DNA from: Mycobacterium adipatum
Lineage (GTDB): Bacteria > Actinomycetota > Actinomycetes > Mycobacteriales > Mycobacteriaceae
Assembly (NCBI RefSeq): GCF_001644575.1
Contig: NZ_CP015596.1
Location: 1,302,001-1,366,000 of the forward strand
Reading direction: 5' to 3'
Length of the DNA: 64,000 bases
The translations under genes were made by a program, and so were the position numbers. The notes under the pieces are model-generated. The model was given only the letters and a program-made list of their open reading frames with translations. It had not been told where the DNA came from and searched no databases. Position 1 is the stretch's first letter. The number at the start of each line of letters is the position of its first letter. Positions 1 to 6,738 of this stretch are shown here, piece after piece.

Positions 1-1
1 G

Positions 2-310
2 TGCTGGCGGTTGGCGCAGTCACACGGCCTGGCGATCGCCACCCTGATGCGGGCCGCGCAGCATGATCTCGTCGAGCGGGAGCGATTCCGGGTGCGGGTC
101 GATGCCGGACTGGCGGGTGCGCGCACGACGGCGGCCGTGCTGGCCGGGATGCCGCTGTTGGGGATCGCGCTGGGACAGGCCATCGGTGCGGATCCTCTGG
201 AATTCCTGTTCTCCGGAGGGGCCGGTGGCGTGCTCTTGGTGATCGGGGTCGCATTGTCCTGCCTGGGCCTGATCTGGTCCGACCGGATCGTCGCAGGAGT
301 GTCCAGATGA
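2..310 (+). CDS. TadB-like type II secretion F-domain protein, C-terminal part
   Basis: The reading frame is already open at base 2, so this is the C-terminal part of a longer protein cut by the window edge. An internal TTG at base 11 is unlikely to be the true start. The visible part has a helical stretch, then two hydrophobic segments (around MPLLGIALGQAIGA and GGVLLVIGVALSCLGLIWSD). This is the usual C-terminal pattern of T2SSF/TadB inner-membrane proteins of tad (Flp pilus) machines. The stop overlaps the next start by 4 nt (ATGA), so the two are translationally coupled. Identification rests mainly on the tad genes that follow; it matches the Rv3658c-Rv3654c order. Confidence 0.7.
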   Translation, partial: CWRLAQSHGLAIATLMRAAQHDLVERERFRVRVDAGLAGARTTAAVLAGMPLLGIALGQAIGADPLEFLFSGGAGGVLLVIGVALSCLGLIWSDRIVAGVSR

Positions 311-867
311 GTTGGGCTGCTGTGCTTCTCGCCGCTGCACTCATGGTGGGCGGTGGCCCGGCCCGGATCCGGGGCCGCGTCGGCACGCAGGCCGTGTCGA
401 CGCCGCGGCGCGCTGATCCGCTGGCGGCGGCGTCCTGCTTCGACGTGCTCGCCGCGTGCCTGTCGGCGGGCATGGCGACCGCCTCGGCCGCCGAGGCCGC
501 CGCGGTCTTGGCGCCATCGGCGCTCGCCGACCAGCTGACGCGGGCCGCGCACCTGCTGGTGCTCGGCGCCGACTCAGAGCGCGCCTGGGCTGATCCCGGA
601 GCCTCGGGCGACCGGCACGGCGCGGTACTGGCGCGGCTGGCCCGGCGGTCGGCGAACTCCGGGGCCGCGTTGGCGAGCAGCGTCGCCGAACTGGCCGACC
701 AGGTGCGCGTCGATGCCGGAGCCGCGGCCGATGCCGCCGCGGAACGGGCCGCGGTGCTCATCGCCGGCCCGCTCGGGCTCTGCTACCTGCCGGCATTCAT
801 CTGCCTGGGAATTGTCCCGGTGGTCGCCGGATTGGCCGGTGACTTGATGTGGTCAGGACTGTGGTGA
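307..867 (+). CDS. TadC-like type II secretion F-domain membrane protein
   Basis: The protein has 186 residues. It has an N-terminal hydrophobic segment, a helical central region rich in Ala (residues about 40-150), and a C-terminal transmembrane segment (around GPLGLCYLPAFICLGIVPVV). This is the short T2SSF protein that pairs with TadB as the inner-membrane platform of the Flp-type pilus; Rv3657c is the probable M. tuberculosis relative. The start ATG overlaps the stop of the upstream TadB-like gene, and the pilin-like gene follows after 15 nt, so this is one operon. No signal of disruption is seen. Confidence 0.72.
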   Translation: MSWAAVLLAAALMVGGGPARIRGRVGTQAVSTPRRADPLAAASCFDVLAACLSAGMATASAAEAAAVLAPSALADQLTRAAHLLVLGADSERAWADPGASGDRHGAVLARLARRSANSGAALASSVAELADQVRVDAGAAADAAAERAAVLIAGPLGLCYLPAFICLGIVPVVAGLAGDLMWSGLW

Positions 868-882
868 AAGGAAAAAGCAACT

Positions 883-1083
883 GTGCGCAACATCATTCGA
901 GATCTGCAGGCGCGTCTCATGATCGTCGTGGGGGACGAATCCGGGATGAGCACCGTCGAGTACGCGATCGGGACCATTGCCGCGGCCGCCTTCGGCGCGA
1001 TCCTGTACACCGTGGTGACCGGCGACTCCATCGTCAACGCCCTGTCCAACATCATCACGCGTGCGCTGAACACCAGTGTCTGA
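883..1083 (+). CDS. Flp pilin-like small membrane protein (DUF4244)
   Basis: This is a 66-residue protein with a GTG start preceded by a purine-rich AAAGGAAAAAG ribosome site. The segment DESGMSTVEYAIGTIAAAAFG carries the type IV/Flp pilin hallmark: a Gly/Ser followed by Thr-Val-Glu-Tyr and then a hydrophobic helix. The Glu at +5 of the presumed prepilin cleavage site is present. It corresponds to the DUF4244 family (Rv3656c type), the probable structural subunit of the tad pilus. It sits between the TadC-like and TadE-like genes. Confidence 0.78.
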   Translation: MRNIIRDLQARLMIVVGDESGMSTVEYAIGTIAAAAFGAILYTVVTGDSIVNALSNIITRALNTSV

Positions 1084-1403
1084 GCGGTGATAGCGGTGCC
1101 GTCACGGTCGAGGCAGCATTTGCGATCGCCGCACTGGTGTCGGTCCTGGTGGTCTGCCTGGCGGGCCTCAACGCGGCGGTGCTGCAGATCCGGTGCGTCG
1201 ACGCCGCTCGGGAGGCGGCTCGGCTCGCCGCCCGCGGCGATGACGGGGTCGCGGCGGCGCGCCGGGTCGGTCCGGCCGGGGCGGTGGTCTCGGTGCATCG
1301 CGACGGTGGGCTGCTGGTCGCCAGAATCAGCACGAAATCTCCCTTACTGCCGGGGATCACCATCGCCGCCGAAGCGGTATCGGCGGCCGAGCCGGGCCGG
1401 TGA
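1080..1403 (+). CDS. TadE-like pseudopilin
   Basis: The frame encodes GDSGAVTVEAAFAIAALVSV, the N-terminal Gly-x-Val-x-x-Glu plus hydrophobic helix typical of TadE-family minor pilins, then an Ala/Arg-rich region with CVDAAREAARLAARG. No ATG, GTG or TTG lies in this frame near the pilin-like start. The best candidate is CTG at 1080, which overlaps the stop of the previous gene as CTGA, mimicking the usual ATGA/GTGA coupling. The frame stays open upstream to an ATG at 849, but that would run through the pilin gene out of frame. Identity is fairly sure; the start is not. Confidence 0.6.
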   Translation: MSGDSGAVTVEAAFAIAALVSVLVVCLAGLNAAVLQIRCVDAAREAARLAARGDDGVAAARRVGPAGAVVSVHRDGGLLVARISTKSPLLPGITIAAEAVSAAEPGR

Positions 1404-1740
1404 GGACACCGGATCGGCAAGCCTGGCCGCCGTCGGAATGGTCCTGGTGCTGCTGGTCGTGACGGCCGGGGTGGCGGTGCTGGGGTCGGTGGTGATCGCG
1501 CGGCACCGCGCGCAATCGGCCGCCGATCTGGCGGCGCTGTCGGCGGCCGGCGCGCTGGTATCCGGATATCAGATCGCCTGCGGTCGTGCGATATCGGTGG
1601 CCACCGCGATGCGGGCTACGGTGACCGACTGTGCGGTCGACGGACTGGACACCATCGTCACCGTCGCGGTCGATGCGGGTGTGCCGGGGTGGCGTGCCTC
1701 CGCCCGCGCGCGGGCCGGACCGGGTGAGCCGGCGACCTGA
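1402..1740 (+). CDS. Rv3654c-type TadE-like protein, start unresolved
   Basis: Coding is visible from about 1402: Asp-Thr-Gly-Ser-Ala-Ser-Leu, then a transmembrane helix (VLVLLVVTAGVAVLGSVVIA) and RAQSAADLAALSAAGA, a conserved pattern of this short tad-associated family. No usual start codon exists between 1309 and 1437 in this frame. GTG at 1306 is the nearest upstream and ATG at 1438 the nearest downstream; the latter would cut off the conserved N-terminus. A GTG at 1400 overlapping the preceding stop has the expected coupling position but lies in the wrong frame (it reads to a stop after 20 codons). A one-base loss after 1400 would explain this. Confidence 0.5.
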   Translation, partial: EDTGSASLAAVGMVLVLLVVTAGVAVLGSVVIARHRAQSAADLAALSAAGALVSGYQIACGRAISVATAMRATVTDCAVDGLDTIVTVAVDAGVPGWRASARARAGPGEPAT

Positions 1741-1746
1741 ACCGGC

Positions 1747-2841
1747 TCAGTCCGCCGATTTGCCCATCCGCAGTATCGATTTCAGGCCGCTGAGCCCGTG
1801 GGTTTCGGCGCCGTCGGGCACCTCGGCGTCCTGCTGAGACGCGGCGAGCTCTTCTTCGGTGGGTAACCGCATCGACAGCAGCGCGGCGTAGGTGTCGTCG
1901 TCGAGTTCGACCTTGTTGGCCGTCACATGGATGGGGGTGTAGCCGCCGCCGATGGCCGGCAGGCGCAGGACCCGCGCGGCCGGCCCCCGCATGAAGTCCT
2001 CCCTCATGCCGGCGATGACCGGCTCGTCGGCCGGATCGATCGCCGGTTCGCCGCGTTCGCGGGCGCGCCAGTCGTAGTGCGGGCTCGGCCGGTCCAGCCA
2101 CTTGAGCAGCCGCCAATGCTTCATGTCGACCAGCGCCCGATGCACGCCGGGTGCTGCCAGCCCGTTGAGGATTCGCTGCGCCAGATCGTCGGGGCGCACC
2201 ACCGGACCTTCGCGCACGCTACGCCAGTTCATGGCCCGGCAGATCAACCGCTCACTGCCGTCGGCCTGCTGCTCCTGGACGGCGCGGGCAACGAACCCCA
2301 CGGTGATCGGCTGGCCCTGATAGTCGGTGACGTTCCAGGTGCTGCACAACAGGTTGCCGGGTTTGGCCCGGATGACCATGGACAACACCTTGGACTCGTT
2401 GGCGTTGAGCTCGCGTGCGGGCAGATCCTCGGCAAACGCCCTGCCATGAGTGGCCTCGGTGGCGATATCGCGGCCGGCGTTGGCCAGCGATTCGGGGGTG
2501 TCGGTGGCCACCCCGGAGGTCAGATCCCACTTGAGCGGACCCGGGATCGGGCGCTCCGGGGGTTCGGCATCCGGCGGCCCGATCCACAGATGCACGCCGT
2601 GGATCACCCCGTCCGACATGTGCACCACCTCGGTACGAATCACGCGGTCGTGTTTGGGGGTGATGATGCTCAGCGCGTGCCCGGCCCGCACGGTTTCACC
2701 GATGGCCGACTGGATGGCCATCAGATGTGGATTTCGACGCAGGAAGCTGCTGATCGGCACCAGATTCTTGGTCCGGGCTCCCTGCGCGACGACGGCGGGT
2801 TCGTCGCCGAGTGTCTCCACGAGCAACCAGTCGTGGTCCAT
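1747..2841 (-). CDS. Rv3651-like PAS-fold sensor-type protein
   Basis: The 364-residue protein starts MDHDWLLVETLGDEPAVVAQ and resembles the mycobacterial Rv3651 family. From memory, that family is a three-domain soluble protein with PAS-like folds (DUF5593/DUF5628) and no known enzymatic activity. No transmembrane segment, signal peptide or catalytic motif is visible, so it is probably a cytosolic sensor or regulator. It stands alone, convergent with the tad genes (6-bp gap) and separated from the helicase by about 290 bp. A TACAAT hexamer upstream may be its -10. The exact role is unknown. Confidence 0.7.
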   Translation of the reverse strand: MDHDWLLVETLGDEPAVVAQGARTKNLVPISSFLRRNPHLMAIQSAIGETVRAGHALSIITPKHDRVIRTEVVHMSDGVIHGVHLWIGPPDAEPPERPIPGPLKWDLTSGVATDTPESLANAGRDIATEATHGRAFAEDLPARELNANESKVLSMVIRAKPGNLLCSTWNVTDYQGQPITVGFVARAVQEQQADGSERLICRAMNWRSVREGPVVRPDDLAQRILNGLAAPGVHRALVDMKHWRLLKWLDRPSPHYDWRARERGEPAIDPADEPVIAGMREDFMRGPAARVLRLPAIGGGYTPIHVTANKVELDDDTYAALLSMRLPTEEELAASQQDAEVPDGAETHGLSGLKSILRMGKSAD

Positions 2842-3135
2842 GGGGGCAGTTTAGCTGGCGCGTGGCGGTCCACCAGCGACTTTCCCGCTGCGGAATCCGT
2901 CGATCATCGTGGCGGAATCGCCATTGTACGACCGCTTCGGGCACCCGATTGCACTAATTTTGAGTTGCAGATAGTGCCTCCGAAAAGGTAATTTGCCTCT
3001 GCACCCGGATCCCGGGGGTTTGAGAACGGATCGCGTTGTCCGACCGTTTTGTCGCGAAGCCTGTGTGCTCGGCGTCGCTGCTGTCGGCGCATTGCTGAAC
3101 GCGGCGGTCGGCGAGGGGTGGACCGCTGTGCGGTG
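2842..3135. other. intergenic region
   Basis: About 290 bp lie between the Rv3651-like gene and the stop of the helicase, both on the minus strand. It should contain the promoter of the former. The stretch 2945-3000 is locally AT-richer than its surroundings. No RNA gene, repeat or small ORF with a convincing ribosome site was seen. Confidence 0.4.
2923..2928 (-). promoter_or_regulatory. possible -10 box (TACAAT) for the Rv3651-like gene
   Basis: On the minus strand this reads TACAAT, a good sigma-70-type -10 hexamer, 82 nt before the start codon. No good -35 is seen at 16-19 nt, so the call is tentative. Confidence 0.25.
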
Positions 3136-5484
3136 TCAGTGCCGCACCAGCGCGTCGAGCACCAGGCGCAGCACCCGCACGGCGCCGTTCTTGTCCAGCG
3201 GATCGTTACCGTTGCCGCACTTGGGCGACTGCACGCACGACGGGCAGCCGGCGGGACATTCGCAGGCCTCGATGGCGGCCGCTGTCGCGGCCCACCAGGT
3301 CTGGATCTGCCGGTAGCCGCGGTCGGCGAACCCCGCCCCGCCCGGATAGCCGTCGTAGACGAAGATCGTCGGCAGGCCGGCCAGCTCACCCCGCCCGGGT
3401 CCGGCGGCTGTTGACACCCCGCCGATATCGCCGCGGTCGCAACTGGCCACCAACGGCAGCAGGCCGATGGCGGCATGCTCGGCCGCGTGCAGGGCCCCGG
3501 GTACCGAAAGTGCCTCGATACCGTTGTCGGCCAAGGCTTCCGGTGTGATCGTGCACATCACCGCAACGGTCTCCAGGGTTCGGGTCGGCATGTCCAGTTC
3601 GACGAAGTCGATGACCTCACCATCGGCGGCACGCCGCAGATAGCCGGTCACGGTGTTCGACACCGAGACCGGCACCACGCCGACGGTCACCGGGCCGTGC
3701 CGGTGCAACTCACCGTCGCCGGTCACCGCGATATCGGTCAACTCCCGGGCCGAGGTGGTGTAGCCGGGATCCTGGGCGTGCACCAGGGCGATACCGTCCT
3801 CGAAGTCCAGGGCGTCCACCACATAGGTCTCGCCCTGATGGAGATACACCGCACCGGGGTGCACCGATGCCGGCGCCTGCCCGGTGCCGGTGGTGCCCAG
3901 CACGCGGCCCGTCCCGGTCTCCAGGATGGCGATCTGGCCCCCCGACGATCCGCGGATGTCGACCGCGGGGTGCGGATCGATACCGGGGGCCGGGAAGTAA
4001 CCGCCCGGCCTGCGGCGCAGCAGGCCGTCATCGATCAGCGCCGTCGCGACCGCCTCGGCGTCCCACATCCGGACCTCGGCATCGGTGAGCGGAAGTTCGG
4101 TGGCCGCGCACAGCAGCTGCGGTCCCAGCACGTACGGGTTCCGCGGATCGATGACGATGCGTTCGATCGGCTTGTCGAGCAGCGCCTGCGGATGGTGGAC
4201 GAGATAGGTGTCCAGCGGGTCGTCGCGGGCGATCAACACGATGAGCGCGCTCTGCCCGCGCCGGCCCGACCGGCCGGCCTGTTGCCAGAACGACGTGACG
4301 GTCCCCGGGAAGCCGGCCAGCACCACGGCGTCGAGGCCGGCGATGTCCACGCCGAGTTCCAGCGCGTTCGTGGTGGCCAGGCCGCGCAGTTCGCCGTCGG
4401 ACAGCGCACGCTCCAGGGTGCGGCGATCCTCGGCCAGGTAACCGGCGCGATACGAGGCGACCTGTCCGGCCAGCTCCGGGGCGACCTGCTCGAGGCGGGT
4501 CCGGGCGCCGAGCGCGGTCAGTTCGGCGCCGCGTCGCGACCGCACGAAGGTCAGGGTGCGGGCCCCCTCGGCCACCAGGTCGGCCATCACCCGCGCGGCC
4601 TCCGCGCCCGCCGAACGGCGCACCGGTGCGCCGTTCTCCCCGACCAGGTCGTCGAGCAGCGCGGGTTCCCACAAGGCCACCGTCCGGCCGCCCTGCGGTG
4701 AGCCGTCCTCGGTGACCGCCGTGACGGTCTGCCCGATCAGCTCGGATGCCGTCTCGGCGGGCGCGGCGGTGGTGGCACTGGCGAAGAACACCGTCGGCGA
4801 TCCCGAGTGCCGCTCACACAGGCGCAGCAATCGGCGCAGCACCATCGCCACGTTCGAGCCGAAAATGCCGCGGTAGTAGTGGCATTCGTCGACAACGACG
4901 AACTGCAGGTTGCGCAGGAAGACCGCCCATTTGGCGTGGTTGCGCAGCAGCGAGAGGTGGATCATGTCCGGGTTGGAGAAGATCCACCGAGACCGTTCGC
5001 GAGCGAAGCGCCGCAACTCGGTGGTGGCATCTCCGTCGTAGGCACTGGGCGCCACATCGCGCAGGCTGGGCACCGCGTCGGTGAGCGCCTGGGCGGCGCG
5101 CAACTGATCGTGGCCGAGCGCCTTGGTGGGCGACAGGTACAGCGCGCGTGCTCGTGGATCGGCGGCCAGCGCCGTCAGTATCGGCAACTGGTACCCCAGC
5201 GACTTGCCCGATGCCGTGCCGGTGGACAGCACCACGTGCCGTCCCTCGTGCGCCAGATCCGCCGCGGCGGCCTGGTGCGACCACGGTGTGCTGACCCCCC
5301 GGTCGGCGAACGCCGCGATGACGTCGCGGTCGGCCCAGTGCGGCCAGTCCCGGTGCGCGCTGCGCCGCGGTGGCAGGTCTTCGACGTGACGCACCGGATG
5401 CTCGTCGGCCGGGGTGCCCTCGAGCGCCCGGGACAGCAGGTCCCGGCCGAAATCGGACCCGGAAGGCGCCCTGGAACCAGACAA
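3136..5484 (-). CDS. MrfA/YprA-type DEAD/DEAH-box helicase with DUF1998 domain (Rv3649-like)
   Basis: The 782-residue SF2 helicase has Walker A TGTASGKS near residue 88 and motif II DECH (in VVVDECHYY) near residue 200. The C-terminal helicase half contains GRSGRRGQ. The C-terminal DUF1998 region ends in a four-cysteine cluster (CECPAGCPSC and PKCGNG) expected to bind a metal. B. subtilis MrfA, with this architecture, acts in excision of mitomycin-type DNA damage; a DNA-repair role here is inferred from family. The start is TTG, chosen because GGAAGGTG lies just upstream and the downstream sequence (SGSRAPSG) reads as coding. It is divergent from cspA. Confidence 0.85.
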   Translation of the reverse strand: MSGSRAPSGSDFGRDLLSRALEGTPADEHPVRHVEDLPPRRSAHRDWPHWADRDVIAAFADRGVSTPWSHQAAAADLAHEGRHVVLSTGTASGKSLGYQLPILTALAADPRARALYLSPTKALGHDQLRAAQALTDAVPSLRDVAPSAYDGDATTELRRFARERSRWIFSNPDMIHLSLLRNHAKWAVFLRNLQFVVVDECHYYRGIFGSNVAMVLRRLLRLCERHSGSPTVFFASATTAAPAETASELIGQTVTAVTEDGSPQGGRTVALWEPALLDDLVGENGAPVRRSAGAEAARVMADLVAEGARTLTFVRSRRGAELTALGARTRLEQVAPELAGQVASYRAGYLAEDRRTLERALSDGELRGLATTNALELGVDIAGLDAVVLAGFPGTVTSFWQQAGRSGRRGQSALIVLIARDDPLDTYLVHHPQALLDKPIERIVIDPRNPYVLGPQLLCAATELPLTDAEVRMWDAEAVATALIDDGLLRRRPGGYFPAPGIDPHPAVDIRGSSGGQIAILETGTGRVLGTTGTGQAPASVHPGAVYLHQGETYVVDALDFEDGIALVHAQDPGYTTSARELTDIAVTGDGELHRHGPVTVGVVPVSVSNTVTGYLRRAADGEVIDFVELDMPTRTLETVAVMCTITPEALADNGIEALSVPGALHAAEHAAIGLLPLVASCDRGDIGGVSTAAGPGRGELAGLPTIFVYDGYPGGAGFADRGYRQIQTWWAATAAAIEACECPAGCPSCVQSPKCGNGNDPLDKNGAVRVLRLVLDALVRH

Positions 5485-5768
5485 CTGTCACCTTCCATGA
5501 TCGTTCGGATGTGTACCCCGGTGAATTGTTAACTACATGATCGTTTCGAGACTGTCGCTGAGGCGTTGAACGTGGTTGACTAAAGGCGGTCGCAGCTTCT
5601 GTGTTCGTGTTTCAGCACCCGCAGGATCGAACGTTGCGATCGCGGTTCCTGCGAGGTTGTAGGTCGGGTCGAGTTCCGGCGACACACGCGTTGGTATGGC
5701 GGTCGGAACGGGCCCGGTACACCGGAAGTCGGTGAACCGCACCCGGTAAGAGAAGGAATGTACGAGAG

Positions 5769-5972
5769 ATGCCACAGGGAACTGTGAAGTGGTTCAACGC
5801 GGAGAAGGGCTTCGGCTTCATCGCCCCCGAGGACGGCTCCGCTGACGTGTTTGTCCACTACACGGAGATCCAGGGGTCGGGCTTCCGCACCCTGGAGGAG
5901 AACCAGAAGGTTGAGTTCGAGGTCGGCCAGAGCCCCAAGGGGCCGCAGGCCACCGGCGTTCGCGCCGTCTGA
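5769..5972 (+). CDS. cspA: cold-shock protein CspA
   Basis: This 67-residue single CSD protein has RNP1 KGFGFI and RNP2 VFVHY, and a KWFNAEKG N-terminus. It is an OB-fold single-stranded nucleic acid binder (RNA chaperone), equivalent to Rv3648c. A possible ribosome site GAAGGA lies about 14 nt upstream. The 284-bp gap to the divergent helicase leaves room for a long 5' leader, as is common for csp genes. A strong hairpin plus T-run follows directly. Confidence 0.93.
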   Translation: MPQGTVKWFNAEKGFGFIAPEDGSADVFVHYTEIQGSGFRTLEENQKVEFEVGQSPKGPQATGVRAV

Positions 5973-5989
5973 GTCATCGCACCAGGAGG

Positions 5990-6017
5990 ACACCCCCGGC
6001 CCCGCCGGGGGTGTTTT
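5990..6017 (+). terminator. intrinsic terminator after cspA
   Basis: A perfect 11-bp GC-rich stem (ACACCCCCGGC / GCCGGGGGTGT) with a 3-nt loop is followed by TTT, starting 17 nt after the cspA stop. This would make cspA monocistronic and insulate it from the next gene, whose own -10 lies just downstream. Confidence 0.85.
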
Positions 6018-6032
6018 CGTATCAGGCGCCGT

Positions 6033-6038
6033 TAGTGT
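6033..6038 (+). promoter_or_regulatory. -10 box TAGTGT for the Rv3647c-like gene
   Basis: TAGTGT ends 7 nt before the GTG at 6046, the spacing expected for a leaderless mycobacterial transcript. Confidence 0.45.
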
Positions 6039-6045
6039 CGTGCGT

Positions 6046-6627
6046 GTGAGCCAGCTGTCGTTCTTCTCGGCCGAGTCGGTGCCGCCGACGGTCGAGGACC
6101 TGACCGGGCTGCTGGCCGCCCACGGCCAGGTGGTGCTCACCGGCGGTGAGGCGCGGCTGTCCATCGTGGTCGACGCGCTCTGGCGTGCCCGTGAGCTGGC
6201 GGTGATGATCACCGAGGTCGGGCTGCAGGCCGAAATCTTGCGCACCGACGAGGACACGCCGTTGGTGCGCACCGGCATGGACAGCCGGTTGGCCGGGATC
6301 GCCGCCGACTGGACGCGCGGCGCGGTGAAGACCGTTCCCGGCAATTGGCTGCCCGGCGCGCGGGAATTGCGGGCCTGGACGCTGGCCGCGGGGACGCCCG
6401 AGGCGGCGGACCGTTACTTGCTGGGATTGGACCCGCACGCACCCGATACCCACCCGGTGCTGGCATCGGCGCTGATGCGAGTGGGTATAGCGCCCACCTT
6501 GATCGGTACCAGAGGCTCCCGTCCGGCGTTGCGCGTCAGTGGTAGGCGGCGCCTATCACGGCTGGTAGAGAACGTCGGGGAACCTCCCGACGACACCGAG
6601 GCGTTTGCACAATGGCCGCGAATATAA
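6046..6627 (+). CDS. conserved hypothetical protein, Rv3647c-like
   Basis: The 193-residue protein begins VSQLSFFSAESVPPTVEDL. GTG at 6046 is chosen because a TAGTGT hexamer sits 7 nt upstream and the frame before it runs through the cspA terminator. It is a soluble protein with no membrane segment. It corresponds in place and length to Rv3647c, between cspA and topA in mycobacteria. No catalytic motif is recognised and the function is unknown. The conserved place next to topA suggests a linked housekeeping role, which is inference only. Confidence 0.75.
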   Translation: MSQLSFFSAESVPPTVEDLTGLLAAHGQVVLTGGEARLSIVVDALWRARELAVMITEVGLQAEILRTDEDTPLVRTGMDSRLAGIAADWTRGAVKTVPGNWLPGARELRAWTLAAGTPEAADRYLLGLDPHAPDTHPVLASALMRVGIAPTLIGTRGSRPALRVSGRRRLSRLVENVGEPPDDTEAFAQWPRI

Positions 6628-6683
6628 GGAACGCCGACGGGCGAGCCAGTTTGCGTTGGTTCGCCCAGGATGCGAAATTGTCA

Positions 6684-6715
6684 GTTGCCAGCGCGCCGCA
6701 CGGCGCCTCGGCAAC
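6684..6715 (+). other. imperfect hairpin in topA leader
   Basis: GTTGCC (6684-6689) pairs with GGCAAC (6710-6715), with further partial pairing of the CG-rich interior. It lies 24 nt upstream of the topA GTG. It could shape the topA 5' UTR; the significance is uncertain. Confidence 0.25.
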
Positions 6716-6738
6716 AGAGAAGTGGAGTGTAAGAGCAG

